Assembly (NCBI RefSeq): GCF_001984155.1 | Contig: NZ_MTQO01000054.1 | Span: 248,001-312,000 of the forward strand | Direction of reading: 5' to 3' | Origin: Actinosynnema sp. ALI-1.44 | GTDB lineage: Bacteria; Actinomycetota; Actinomycetes; Mycobacteriales; Pseudonocardiaceae | Length of the DNA: 64,000 nt | Shown here: in pieces, positions 1 to 8,760 of the stretch | Numbering within the stretch: position 1 is the stretch's first letter | How the letters are laid out: each line of letters starts with the position of its first letter | Made by a program: the position numbers and the translations under genes | The notes under the pieces: model-generated | The model's database searches: none | What the model saw: the letters and a program-made list of their open reading frames with translations, nothing else | What the model was told of the DNA's origin: nothing

Positions 1-2
1 CC

Positions 3-1760
3 CATTGGGAACGCAGGCAGGCCGCCGTGATGGCGACCGAACGCGTGACGCTGTACGGCGTCCCGATCGTGGCGAACCGGAAGGTCAACTACGGCCGGAT
101 CGACCCGGAGCTGTCCAGGGAGATGTTCATCCGCAGCGCCCTGGTCGAGGGTGACTGGGAGACCAGGCACAAGTTCTTCCACGACAACCGCAAGCTGCTG
201 ACCGAGGTCGAGGAGCTGGAGAACCGGGCGCGGCGGCGTGACCTGCTGGTCGACGACGAGACGCTGTTCGACTTCTACGACAAGCGGATCGGCAAGGACG
301 TCGTCTCGGGGCGGCATTTCGACACGTGGTGGAAGAAAACCCGTGCCGGGCAGCCGGACCTGTTGACGTTCCCGACCGAGATGCTGCTCAACGCCAACGC
401 GAAGACCGTGACCCCGCAGGCGTTCCCGGACGACTGGAAACGCGACGGCCTCACCATGCGGCTGTCGTACCAGTTCGAGCCGGGCCGCAAGGACGACGGG
501 GTCACCGCGCACATCCCGTTGCCGGTGCTCAACCAGGTGAGCGCGGACGGGTTCGCCTGGCAGGTTCCGGGGCTGCGCGAGGAGATCATCACCGCGCTGC
601 TGAAGTCCCTGCCCAAGCAGGTGCGCCGCAACTTCGTGCCCGCGCCGGACTGGGCGAAGGCGATCCTGCACCGGATCACCGACCTCGGCGACGAGAACCT
701 GCTGGACGTGGTCGAGCGGCACATCAAGGCGTTGTCCGGGATCGCGGTGGCCCGCGAGGACTGGGACCTGACCAAGCTGCCCGACCACCTGCGGGTGACG
801 TACCGGGTCGTGGACGAGCGCCGCAAGCTGCTGGCGGAAGGCAAGGACCTCGGCGACCTCAAGCGCCGCCTGCAGCCCAAGATGCGGGAGACGCTGTCGT
901 CGGCCGCGGGCGAGATCGAACGCAAGGGCCTGCGCACCTGGGAGATCGGCACGCTGCCGAAGATGCTCAGGCAGGAGCAGCACGGCTTCGTCGTGACCGC
1001 GTATCCCGCGTTGGTCGACGCGGGGACGGCTGTGGACGTCCGGATGTTCGAGACGGAGGCCGAACAGCGCGCGTCCATGTGGCAGGGCACGCGGCGGCTG
1101 TTGTTGCTGAACACGGCGTCGCCGTTGAAGTACGTCCTCGGCCGGATGAGCAACACCGCGAAGCTGGCGTTGTCGGCGAATCCGCACCGCGACATGCAGG
1201 ACTTCTTCGACGACTGCATCGCGTGCGCGGTGGACAAGATCGTCACGGACGCGGGTGGTGTCGCGTGGACGGCCGAGGCGTTCAAAGCCTTGCAGGACAA
1301 GGTGCGCACGCAGTTGAACCCGACTGTGCTCGAGGCCGTGAACCACGTGCAGGGCACGCTCGCCGCGTACAACTCGGTGCAGACCCGGTTGTCCGCCATG
1401 GGCGGCAAGCGGATCGAGCCGTCGTTGCAGGACATCCGCCAGCAGCTGTCCCGGCTGGTCTACCGCGGGTTCGTCACCGCGACCGGCTACGACCAGCTGC
1501 CGAGCCTGGTCCGCTACCTGCGTGGCATCGAACTCCGGCTCGACAAGCTGCCCGAACGGCCCGAGCGCGACCTCGAGTGGGCGCAGATCGCGCAGGACGT
1601 GTGGCAGGCCTACCGGGAGCTGCCCGACAGCCCGGAGGCGCGCCGGATCCGCTGGATGATCGAGGAACTGCGGTTGAGCTACTTCGCGCAATCCATCAAG
1701 ACCGCGTACGCGGTGTCGGAGAAACGCATCTACCGCGCGATCGACCAGCTCCTGGGATGA
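3..1760 (+). CDS. hrpA: ATP-dependent RNA helicase HrpA, C-terminal part (cut by window edge)
   Basis: This is the distal portion of an HrpA-type DEAH-box RNA helicase. The frame is open from the first complete codon (HWERRQAAV precedes the GTG/ATG pair at 27 and 30), so those start codons are internal and the helicase core lies outside the window. What remains is the HrpA-specific middle segment (TLYGVPIV, VNYGRIDPELSREMF, ELENRARRRDLLVDDE, VSGRHFDTWWK) followed by a DUF3418 region (LTMRLSYQFEPG, HIPLPVLNQV). Family members are roughly 1,300 residues and act on RNA in the cytoplasm. A strong terminator follows, so transcription probably ends here. The family call rests on recalled motifs and is firm; the exact RNA substrate is unknown. 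Confidence 0.9.
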   Translation, partial: HWERRQAAVMATERVTLYGVPIVANRKVNYGRIDPELSREMFIRSALVEGDWETRHKFFHDNRKLLTEVEELENRARRRDLLVDDETLFDFYDKRIGKDVVSGRHFDTWWKKTRAGQPDLLTFPTEMLLNANAKTVTPQAFPDDWKRDGLTMRLSYQFEPGRKDDGVTAHIPLPVLNQVSADGFAWQVPGLREEIITALLKSLPKQVRRNFVPAPDWAKAILHRITDLGDENLLDVVERHIKALSGIAVAREDWDLTKLPDHLRVTYRVVDERRKLLAEGKDLGDLKRRLQPKMRETLSSAAGEIERKGLRTWEIGTLPKMLRQEQHGFVVTAYPALVDAGTAVDVRMFETEAEQRASMWQGTRRLLLLNTASPLKYVLGRMSNTAKLALSANPHRDMQDFFDDCIACAVDKIVTDAGGVAWTAEAFKALQDKVRTQLNPTVLEAVNHVQGTLAAYNSVQTRLSAMGGKRIEPSLQDIRQQLSRLVYRGFVTATGYDQLPSLVRYLRGIELRLDKLPERPERDLEWAQIAQDVWQAYRELPDSPEARRIRWMIEELRLSYFAQSIKTAYAVSEKRIYRAIDQLLG

Positions 1761-1788
1761 CACGCCGAAGCGAATGAAAAAATACCCG

Positions 1789-1822
1789 TCCGGTGGCCAC
1801 TTCTGAGTGGCCACCGGATTTT
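1789..1822 (+). terminator. Intrinsic terminator after hrpA
   Basis: A perfect 12-bp inverted repeat (TCCGGTGGCCAC / GTGGCCACCGGA) with a 6-base loop is followed directly by TTTT. It lies 28 bases past the hrpA stop. The next gene starts about 290 bases further on. Confidence 0.85.
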
Positions 1823-2109
1823 GTGTCGCGACCCGGACATATTGCGCGTTCGATATATGACTCGGTGTGTGTGATCGGTTGAGCCGAACGGGCGGCCGCT
1901 AGCCGCCTGAAGTGTGAATGTTACGATCATCGCGGCGGAAAATTTTCAGTACCGAATGGTGTGGAATTGACATGAACTGCGGCTTTGGTGGCACCGCTTA
2001 CGGGTGTGTGAATCCACCCGACCGTGTGTCCGGTTCTGCTCTACCTTGAGTGCGGGGCGCTTGGCGGTGGCAGAGCGCCACTCGTGAAATTGAGAACAAG
2101 GAGCATTCG

Positions 2110-3030
2110 GTGATCATCAATCGATGGGCGGCGCGAGCTGTTCTGATTGGCGCATTGGCTTTGCCCGCGATGGGTACGGCGCATGCGGCGACAACTGCCG
2201 ACAAACCGGGGCACAACGATGCAGTGGTCAGCAACCTGAACGGCAACGCGAACCACATCAAGATCGCGAACCTGCTCGCCAACGCCAACAAGATCAAGAT
2301 CGTCAACTCGAACGCCGACCACAACAACACGGCGGTCCAGAACGCGCACGCGGACCACAACACCACCGCGGTCGGCAACAGCCACGCCAACCACAACAAC
2401 ACCGCGGTCGGGAACGTCCACTCCAACTCGAACTTGACCGCCGTCGGGAACAGCCACGCGAACGGCAACGACACCGCGGTCGGCAATGACCACGCCGACC
2501 ACAACTCGGTGAGCGTCGGCAACTCGAACGCCAACGGCAACAACACCGCTGTGGCGAACGACCATGCGGACAACAACTCCGCCTGGATCGGCAACTCGAA
2601 CGCCAACGGCAACGACACGGCCGTCGTGAACGACCACGCCAACCACAACGACGTCGCGGTCGCCAACGACGACGCCAACGGCAACAACACCGGGATCCAC
2701 AACGCCGACTCCAACAACAACACGGCTGTCGTGAGCAACAACGACTCCCACCACAACAACACGGGGATCGACAACCACCACGCCGACCACACGACGACGG
2801 TGGTGAGCAACAACGCGAGCAGCGGCAACGACACGGCGGTGTCCAACGCCCACGCCGTCGGGACCACGACCGTGGTGAGCAACAACGACAGCAACTCCAA
2901 TGACACCGCAGTCAGCAATAGCGGTACCGGAAACAGCACCACAGTCGTCGCGAACAGCAGCGACCACAACAGCACAACTGTCACCAACAACGGCGACGGC
3001 AACTCCGTCGTCGTGAGCAACAACGGCTGA
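2110..3030 (+). CDS. Secreted Asn/His/Thr-rich 12-residue-repeat protein (curlin-like solenoid)
   Basis: The GTG at 2110 is preceded by AAGGAG at 2098-2103 and gives a 306-residue protein; an upstream in-frame start at 2050 lacks such a site. Residues 1 to about 26 form a signal peptide (MIINRWAARAVLIGALALP, then AMGTAHA). The rest is about 19 tandem units of 12 residues with the pattern T-A-V-x-N-x-x-A-x-x-N-x (for example TAVGNSHANGND), regular enough to predict a beta-solenoid with stacked Asn and Thr/Val ladders. Spacing and N/A/V placement recall curlin repeats, but curlin units are about twice as long and end in Gln. No catalytic domain or membrane anchor is visible. It sits next to a chaplin-like gene, suggesting a surface or fibre role; this is inference. 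AAC-rich codons make the gene stand out from its surroundings. Confidence 0.75.
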   Translation: MIINRWAARAVLIGALALPAMGTAHAATTADKPGHNDAVVSNLNGNANHIKIANLLANANKIKIVNSNADHNNTAVQNAHADHNTTAVGNSHANHNNTAVGNVHSNSNLTAVGNSHANGNDTAVGNDHADHNSVSVGNSNANGNNTAVANDHADNNSAWIGNSNANGNDTAVVNDHANHNDVAVANDDANGNNTGIHNADSNNNTAVVSNNDSHHNNTGIDNHHADHTTTVVSNNASSGNDTAVSNAHAVGTTTVVSNNDSNSNDTAVSNSGTGNSTTVVANSSDHNSTTVTNNGDGNSVVVSNNG

Positions 3031-3053
3031 CGAATACATACCAGACAGCAAGT

Positions 3054-3089
3054 ATGCGAGCGGGACCGGGGTGCCGGTCCCGCTCGCAT
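3054..3089 (+). terminator. Strong hairpin after the repeat-protein gene
   Basis: Perfect 16-bp inverted repeat (ATGCGAGCGGGACCGG / CCGGTCCCGCTCGCAT) with a 4-base loop, 24 bases after the stop codon. There is no long T-run after it, as is common for actinobacterial hairpin terminators. Confidence 0.75.
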
Positions 3090-3313
3090 CATGTCGGGCC
3101 GTGACCCGATCCGGTGGTCCTCGGGCAGGGGTCGCTCGTATTTCCCCAGTACGGTTGTCACGATGCGTGTTCGCAGTTTTCTCGGTCGAGTGAACAATTG
3201 CTGAGCTGTTTTGGTGGCGACAGTGGTGTGGGTACTGTTTTCCCGCGATGCGGATCGTGAGTGGCGCCGGTCCGCCCCTGCTGTTCCCGTGTTGTCGTTG
3301 TGAAAGGTTTCTC

Positions 3314-3601
3314 ATGCCTGCGAAGAGGCGTTTTATTGTGCTGGGTGCCGCCATGGCGGCCATGCTGTGCCAGGCCGGTACCGCGTTCGCCGACCACGAC
3401 GAGGACGTGCTCAGCGGTTTCGACGGTGACGCCCCGCTGATCCAGAACGTCAGCGTGGCGCCGATCCAGATGTGCGGCAGCGGCGTGTTCGTCGACGGCC
3501 TCAACGACGTGCCGGACGGCATCAAGACGGGCAACTGCACCAACGCCCCGACCGGCAACCCGTTGCAGCAGCTAATCACCAACAGCACCATCGTCGGCTG
3601 A
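3314..3601 (+). CDS. Small secreted chaplin-like protein
   Basis: The ATG at 3314, preceded by GAAAGG, gives 95 residues; a start at 3248 in the same frame would put a charged, Cys-rich extension before the signal peptide. Residues 1 to about 27 are a signal peptide (MPAKRRFIVLGAAMAAMLCQ, then AGTAFA). The mature part has two cysteines (in IQMCGSG and GNCTN) about 25 residues apart, with a short hydrophobic Val/Gly segment. Cysteine placement and the VAPIQMCGSGVFVDGLN segment resemble the chaplin domain that coats aerial structures in Streptomyces, but identity to the consensus is weak. No sortase motif is present, so it would correspond to a short chaplin. Rodlin-like or unrelated secreted peptide is the alternative. 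Confidence 0.5.
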   Translation: MPAKRRFIVLGAAMAAMLCQAGTAFADHDEDVLSGFDGDAPLIQNVSVAPIQMCGSGVFVDGLNDVPDGIKTGNCTNAPTGNPLQQLITNSTIVG

Positions 3602-3645
3602 CACCCGTGCGGGCCGCCTTTCGGCGCAGGCGGCCCTACCGGGTG
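3602..3645. terminator. Shared hairpin between convergent genes
   Basis: Inverted repeat GGGCCGCCT (3611-3619) / AGGCGGCCC (3628-3636), with outer arms CACCCG and CGGGTG, lies between the chaplin-like gene and the oppositely oriented PBP gene. It overlaps the last codons of the PBP gene and could end transcription from both sides. Confidence 0.6.
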
Positions 3646-5492
3646 GGCGGGCTGGGGCGGGCGGCGGGATCGGGTGTCTGCGAGGCGCGGGGTTCGCCGC
3701 CGCGGTACCCGTCCATCACCGCGCGCCACATCGTGGCCGGTTCACCCAGTGCGGTGATGTCCTTACCTTCCTTGTTCTTCAACGGCATGATCTTGTCCGC
3801 ACCGATCCACGCCGCGGTCGCGATGTGCGGGGTGTAGCCGATCATCCATGCTTTCGCGGTCGCGCCGTCGTTGCCGTACGCGCGGGTGCCCGGGCGGATG
3901 GCGGCGGTGTGCCCGTTGGCCAACGGGATTCGGGACAGGTTGGCCGTCACCATGGACGCGATCTTCGGTGGCGTCACCTGGGTCAGCGAAAGCTTCGCGT
4001 TGTAGCGAACAGCACCGGCCACGTCCTCGACCCGGTCGACGAAGTGCGAGTTGGTCCGCACTCCGTTGGCGGCGAGAGTGGCGTACGCGCGGGCCATGTC
4101 GATCGTCCGGACCCGCGTGGCGCCCGCGCCGACCGCGATCCGGGTGTCGGGCTGCTTGCCCGCGGCCTCGGTCAGCGTCGGTTTCCCCCGCAGCTCAGCG
4201 GGAATGCCCAGGTGGTACGCGGCATCGGCGACCGCGCCGGTGCCGAGCTTCGACGTCAGCGCGGCCGAAGCGGTGTTCACCTGGTGCTGCAGGGACCCGC
4301 CCACGTCACACGGCGAACACCGCACACCGGCCGGGTTCTGGAACGGAATGCCGTCGACCATCCGCGGCGAACCGCCGTCCAGCGGGGAATCCGGCCGGAA
4401 ACCGCGCTGGAACGCCGCGACGGCGACGAAAGTGCCGAACGTGGAGCCTGCCTCCTGCGGCGACTGCGCGTAGTCCAGGCCGATCCCGTTACCACCACCG
4501 TGGTACGCCAGCACGCCGCCGGAACGGGGGTCGATGGACACCACAGCCGCGCGCAGGGTGTCGGGCTGACCGGCCATGACGGTGGACACCGCCTGTTCGG
4601 CGCTCGTCTGGGCGTCCCGGTCGATCGTCGTGATCACGCGGTAGCCGCGTTGGTGCATCTCGTCCCGGCGCAGGTCGGCGAGTTCCTCCAACTCGGCGAG
4701 CACCTGGGTCTGGATCTGCATCCGGGCCGAACTCGGTGCGGCGTCCCTCAGCAGGGTCGCAGGGAACCGCAGCGAGGCCCGGTCGGCCAGCCAGCCCTGC
4801 GCGGCCATCTGGTCGAGGACGAACGTCCACCGCCGCTCGGCGTTCTCCTTGTCCACGTCCGGGTCCCAGTACGTCGGCCGCTGGATCACCCCGGCGAGCA
4901 GCGCGGCTTCGGAGACGTCGAGCCGCTGCACGTCCTTGCCGAAGTACGCCTGCGCCGCCGCCTGGATCCCGTTCGCGCCGCGTCCGAAGTAGACGGTGTT
5001 GAGGTAGGCGGTGAGCAGGTCCTCCTTGGCGTAGGTGTCGGCCATCTTCTTGGCGAGGACCATTTCGCGCCACTTGCGGTCGAACGACAGCTGCTCGTTG
5101 CCGGTCGCCTTCTTGACGTACTGCTGGGTGATGGTGGAGCCGCCGCCGGACGCGCCGGTCACGTTGTTCCACACCGCCCGCATGATCCCGGTGAGGTCGA
5201 ACCCCGAGTTGTCCCAGTAGCTGTTGTCCTCGGCGGCCAGCACCGCGTGCTGCACGTGCTCGGGGATGTCCTGGAACCGCACGGACGAGCGGTTGCCGCT
5301 CTTGGGCGAGATCCTGGCCAGCTCGGTCACGCCGTCGGAGTAGTACAGCCTGATGGTCTGGTTCTGGCCAGCGGCGATCTGCGCGGGGTCGGGCACGTCC
5401 CACAACGAGTAGCAGTAGCGGAACGCGACCAGCGGCGCGGCGATCGACAGGAAGACCAGGACATAGCAGGTCCTGCGTACCCAGCCCCACAC
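3636..5492 (-). CDS. Class A penicillin-binding protein with degenerate transpeptidase motifs
   Basis: This 618-residue protein has an N-terminal membrane anchor (about residues 7-24), a GT51 glycosyltransferase domain (about 60-235) and a C-terminal penicillin-binding domain (about 285-600). The glycosyltransferase part keeps the ED pair in AAEDNSYW, the GGSTITQQ segment, RKWREMVLA and YLNTVYFG, so it is probably an active peptidoglycan polymerase. In the transpeptidase half all three signature motifs are altered: SxxK reads STFG, the SxN position reads QVN within QHQVNTAS, and KTG reads NDG within GNDGATAK. The protein therefore probably cannot acylate beta-lactams or cross-link glycan strands. 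Start is GTG. The tail is Pro-rich (TPDPAARPSPPTR). It likely acts at the outer face of the cell membrane. Confidence 0.85.
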   Translation of the reverse strand: MWGWVRRTCYVLVFLSIAAPLVAFRYCYSLWDVPDPAQIAAGQNQTIRLYYSDGVTELARISPKSGNRSSVRFQDIPEHVQHAVLAAEDNSYWDNSGFDLTGIMRAVWNNVTGASGGGSTITQQYVKKATGNEQLSFDRKWREMVLAKKMADTYAKEDLLTAYLNTVYFGRGANGIQAAAQAYFGKDVQRLDVSEAALLAGVIQRPTYWDPDVDKENAERRWTFVLDQMAAQGWLADRASLRFPATLLRDAAPSSARMQIQTQVLAELEELADLRRDEMHQRGYRVITTIDRDAQTSAEQAVSTVMAGQPDTLRAAVVSIDPRSGGVLAYHGGGNGIGLDYAQSPQEAGSTFGTFVAVAAFQRGFRPDSPLDGGSPRMVDGIPFQNPAGVRCSPCDVGGSLQHQVNTASAALTSKLGTGAVADAAYHLGIPAELRGKPTLTEAAGKQPDTRIAVGAGATRVRTIDMARAYATLAANGVRTNSHFVDRVEDVAGAVRYNAKLSLTQVTPPKIASMVTANLSRIPLANGHTAAIRPGTRAYGNDGATAKAWMIGYTPHIATAAWIGADKIMPLKNKEGKDITALGEPATMWRAVMDGYRGGEPRASQTPDPAARPSPPTR

Positions 5493-5510
5493 GGTGATGG
5501 CACTCCCCGG

Positions 5511-5540
5511 AACTGATCGACTACGTGCTGTCGATCAGTT
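5511..5540. promoter_or_regulatory. 11-bp inverted repeat upstream of the PBP gene
   Basis: AACTGATCGAC and GTCGATCAGTT form perfect 11-bp arms around an 8-base spacer, 19 bases before the GTG of the PBP gene and 30 bases past the mycothione reductase stop. It may be a terminator for the reductase gene or an operator for the PBP gene; the sequence does not decide. Confidence 0.5.
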
Positions 5541-5570
5541 ACACGCCGGGGAGGGCAAAAGGTTTACCCG

Positions 5571-6980
5571 TTATTCCAACTCGAGCTTGAGCAGCGCGTT
5601 CTCCACGACCTCCGGCATGCCGGGGTGGATCCAGTACTGGCCGCGTGCCATCTCGTGCGCGGGCAGGCCGAAGCTCATCGCCTGGATCAACGGCTGGATC
5701 ACGCTCGCCGCCTGCGGGCCCATGATGTGCGCGCCGAGCAACTGCCCGGTGACCGGGTCGGCCAGCAGCTTCACGAACCCGGTGGTGTCCTCCATCGCCC
5801 AGCCGTACGCGATGTCCGAGTAGTTCTGCACGGCCACCACGTAGCGCTGGTGGCTCGCCGCGGCCTCCCGCTCGGTCAGCCCGACCGAGGCGATCTGCGG
5901 CGACGTGAACACCGCGTGCGGCACGAACCTGTGGTCCGAGGCCTTCCTGTCCTCCGGGTGCAGGAGGTTGTGCTGCACGACTCGGGCCTCGTGGTTGGCC
6001 ACGTGCTTGAGCTCGTACGGCGAACTGATGTCGCCGAGCGCGTACACGCCGTCCACAGTGGTCTGCTGGTGGTCGTCGACCACCACGTGCCCGGTCGGCA
6101 CCGTCGCGATGCCCCCGGCCGTGGTGTCGAGGATGTCGGAGTTCGGCGTGCGCCCGACCGCCACCAGCAGGACGTCGGATTCGACGGTCTCCGCGCCGGA
6201 CGGCCCCTCCAGGTGCAGCCTGACCACGTCACCGGCCCGTTCGGCGCGGACGGACTTGCGGTCCAGCCGCACGTCCCACCTGGCCGACGCGAGTTCGGTG
6301 AAGCGTTCCGAGATCTCGTCGTCCTCGCGACGCAGCAACGCGCCGGAGCGGGCGACAACCGTGACGTCGACGCCGTAGGACGAGAACACGTGCGCGAACT
6401 CGGCCGCGACGAACCCGCTACCGAGGATGGTCAGCTTCTCGGGCAGCTTGTCCAGCCGCATGATCGTGTCGCTGGTCTCGTAGCCGACGTCGGCGAGGCC
6501 GGGCACGTCCGGGACGACGGCGCGCCCACCCGCGGCGAGCACGAACTTCGGCGCGGTGATGGTCTCGCTCGTGCCGTCCGGCAGCGTCACCTCGAGGACC
6601 TTGGGCGCGGTGAACCTGCCGGTGCCCTCGAAGACGGTGACGTTGGCGTTGTCCGCGTGGCTGACGCGGTACTCGCGGCCCCCCGAGGCGATCGGGTCGA
6701 TCCGCCCGAAGATTCGGTCGCGGATGTCGCCCCAGCGCACACCGTCCAACGTGGAGTCCACACCCAGCCGCGCACTGGCGGCGGGCGTCGCTGCCAGGTC
6801 CGCGGTGTGCACGAACATCTTCGTCGGGATGCAGCCGACGTTCAGGCACGTGCCACCGAAGACACCCTTCTCCACGATGGCCACGTTCCAGTCCCCGAAG
6901 CGCTGGTCGAGGATGGAATTGCCGGAGCCGGTACCGACTATCACCAGATCAAAGGTCCGCACAGCGACAGTCAACAACAC
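5571..6980 (-). CDS. mtr: Mycothione reductase
   Basis: This flavoprotein disulfide reductase reduces oxidised mycothiol with NADPH in the cytosol and keeps the actinobacterial thiol pool reduced. The N-terminal FAD motif IVGTGSGNSILDQRF is diagnostic for mycothione reductase as opposed to lipoamide or glutathione reductase. The redox pair is in GGTCLNVGCIPTK, the NADPH-binding fold is around ILGSGFVAAEFAHVF, and the C-terminal catalytic His is in YWIHPGMPEVVENAL. Length of about 469 is normal. The start is GTG at 6980 or, more like relatives, GTG at 6962 (VRTFDLVIVG). It lies 33 bases after the PEBP gene and may be cotranscribed with it. Confidence 0.92.
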   Translation of the reverse strand: MLLTVAVRTFDLVIVGTGSGNSILDQRFGDWNVAIVEKGVFGGTCLNVGCIPTKMFVHTADLAATPAASARLGVDSTLDGVRWGDIRDRIFGRIDPIASGGREYRVSHADNANVTVFEGTGRFTAPKVLEVTLPDGTSETITAPKFVLAAGGRAVVPDVPGLADVGYETSDTIMRLDKLPEKLTILGSGFVAAEFAHVFSSYGVDVTVVARSGALLRREDDEISERFTELASARWDVRLDRKSVRAERAGDVVRLHLEGPSGAETVESDVLLVAVGRTPNSDILDTTAGGIATVPTGHVVVDDHQQTTVDGVYALGDISSPYELKHVANHEARVVQHNLLHPEDRKASDHRFVPHAVFTSPQIASVGLTEREAAASHQRYVVAVQNYSDIAYGWAMEDTTGFVKLLADPVTGQLLGAHIMGPQAASVIQPLIQAMSFGLPAHEMARGQYWIHPGMPEVVENALLKLELE

Positions 6981-7013
6981 CGGCCCCGGCGATGTTCCTG
7001 CCGGTGACCGGGC

Positions 7014-7541
7014 TCAGTGCTGGTAGGTGGGCACGATGATCGCCCGCGCCAGCGTGTGGAACGCCAGGTTGAAGCTCACGTACGCGGCCGACGCGCTCTC
7101 GTCGACACCGAGTTTCTCCTGGTCGACGGCGTGCACCACGAAGTAGTACCGGTGCACCTGGTCACCGGCGGGCGGCGCGGCGCCGTCGAACTTGTGGTTG
7201 GTGAAGTCGTTGCGCGTGTGGAACGCGCCTTCCGGCAGAGTGGTGTCGCTCTCCCCGGCGCCCGCGTCCAGTGACGTCACCGACGCGGGGATGTCGACGG
7301 CCAGCCAGTGCCAGAAGCCCGACGGCGTCGGCGCGTCCGGGTCGAAACAGGTCACCACGAAGCTCTTGGTGTCCGACGGGAAGCCCGACCAGCTCAGTTG
7401 CGGCGAGGTGTTGCCGCCGTCGAACACCTGTGCCTCGCCAAGCTGCTGGCCGCCGGTCACGTCGCTCGACGACACCGTGAACGACCGTACAGTGGGCAGC
7501 AGGTCGTAGGGGTCGGGCGTGACAGGGCGCTCCAGGCTCAT
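7014..7541 (-). CDS. YbhB/YbcL-type phosphatidylethanolamine-binding (PEBP) protein
   Basis: Start ATG at 7541 ([13 protein letters not shown]) follows a GGAGGT site; the frame is open further upstream but without a comparable site. The 175 residues carry the PEBP signatures [18 protein letters not shown] and VDIP, and [14 protein letters not shown]. Bacterial members bind small anionic or phospholipid-like ligands; the true role is unknown for most. No signal peptide is seen, so a cytosolic location is likely. The gene precedes mtr on the same strand with a 33-base gap. Confidence 0.88.
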   Translation of the reverse strand: MSLERPVTPDPYDLLPTVRSFTVSSSDVTGGQQLGEAQVFDGGNTSPQLSWSGFPSDTKSFVVTCFDPDAPTPSGFWHWLAVDIPASVTSLDAGAGESDTTLPEGAFHTRNDFTNHKFDGAAPPAGDQVHRYYFVVHAVDQEKLGVDESASAAYVSFNLAFHTLARAIIVPTYQH

Positions 7542-7680
7542 GTTGCTACCTCCGGTAGTGAGTTCACTGATGTGGGCGTCAGGGACAACCCTGGTCTTTG
7601 CCGGGTATGCGGTCCAGTCGGCTCCCTCGTTGTCCGTTTCCGCGTACGTTGGCGTTAACCACAGGGAGAGGTTTACCACC

Positions 7681-8760
7681 GTGACTGAATCCGACGTCCA
7701 ACAGTCGTCACCGCGCGTCCGATTCCCCGGAATCAGTCCACGCGCCTACGAACACCCCGCCGACAAGGGAGCGATGGCCACGCTGCGCTCCGTGCCCGGC
7801 GTCGCCGACGTGCTCAAGACGCTCAACGCCCTGTTCAACGAGCGGGCGGAGCGGCTGATGGCGGTGGCCTCCCACGTGCGGGTCGGTCCGTCGCAGTACC
7901 CCGTGCTCGACCGGATCCGCAACGAGGCCGCCGAGGTCCTCGACCTCGAGCAGGTCCCCAAGCTCTACGTCGCCCGCGACCCGCGCGTGATCGCGCAGAC
8001 CAGGGGCATCGACGAGCCGTTCATCGTGGTGTCCTCCGGCCTGGTCGAGCTGTTCGACACCGAGGCGCTGCGGTTCGTGATCGGTCACGAGATGGGCCAC
8101 GTGCTGTCCGGCCACGCGGTGCTGCTCACGCTGCTCGACCGGCTGCTGAAGCTGCAGCGCTCGGTCGCGTGGGTGCCGCTGGGCGTGATCGGCCTGCGTG
8201 CGGTCATCGCGGCGCTCTACGAGTGGCAGCGCAAGGCCGAGCTGAGCTGTGACCGCGCCGGTCTGCTCGTCGGCCAGGACCCGCAGGCGTCGCTGCGCGC
8301 GCACATGTACCTCGCGGGAGCGACCGACCTGTCGCAGATCGACATCCCGGCCTTCCTCGAGCAGGCCAAGGAGTACGAGGAAGTCGAGGACATCCGCGAC
8401 AGCATCATCAAGCTGCTCGCCGTCGAGCAGCAGACGCACCCGTTCGCGGTCGTCCGCGCATCGCAGTTGCAGCGCTGGGCCGCGTCGGAGGAGTACCGCA
8501 CCATCCTCACCGGCGACTACAAGCGCCGCGACGCCCAGGACGACAACCCGCTGAACGAGGACATCCAGGGTGCCGCGAAGTCCTACAAGGACTCGTGGAA
8601 CAACTCGACCGACCCGCTGGTGAAGGTCTTCAGCGACGTCGGCGGCGCGCTGTCCGGTGTCGCGGACAAGGTCTTCAGCGGCTTCCGCCGTCGCCCGTCC
8701 GACGACGAGGGGAACAACGAAGGCGGCAACGGCGGCAACGGCGGGGACAAGAAGAGCTAG
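7681..8760 (+). CDS. M48-family zinc metallopeptidase
   Basis: Starting at GTG 7681, after GGGAGAG, this is a 359-residue protein. The zinc site HEMGH ([14 protein letters not shown], about residue 138) and the downstream Glu ligand in [12 protein letters not shown] mark it as an M48 (HtpX/Ste24-like) protease. A hydrophobic stretch ([19 protein letters not shown]) between the two could be a membrane-associated helix. The last 20 or so residues are Gly/Asn-rich and probably disordered. It is divergent from the PEBP gene and overlaps the convergent M15 gene by 4 bases. Substrates are probably membrane or envelope proteins; this is inference from the family. Confidence 0.88.
   Translation: MTESDVQQSSPRVRFPGISPRAYEHPADKGAMATLRSVPGVADVLKTLNALFNERAERLMAVASHVRVGPSQYPVLDRIRNEAAEVLDLEQVPKLYVARDPRVIAQTRGIDEPFIVVSSGLVELFDTEALRFVIGHEMGHVLSGHAVLLTLLDRLLKLQRSVAWVPLGVIGLRAVIAALYEWQRKAELSCDRAGLLVGQDPQASLRAHMYLAGATDLSQIDIPAFLEQAKEYEEVEDIRDSIIKLLAVEQQTHPFAVVRASQLQRWAASEEYRTILTGDYKRRDAQDDNPLNEDIQGAAKSYKDSWNNSTDPLVKVFSDVGGALSGVADKVFSGFRRRPSDDEGNNEGGNGGNGGDKKS

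Noticed and set aside
2041-3729. Long reverse-strand open frame opposite the repeat protein
   Set aside because: It is made of Val/Gly/Asp repeats produced by complementing the AAC-rich repeat codons, runs into the neighbouring genes and has no signal or homology.
7519-7680. Upstream extension of the M48 gene
   Set aside because: It crosses the divergent PEBP gene and has no family similarity; GTG at 7681 has a GGGAG site.
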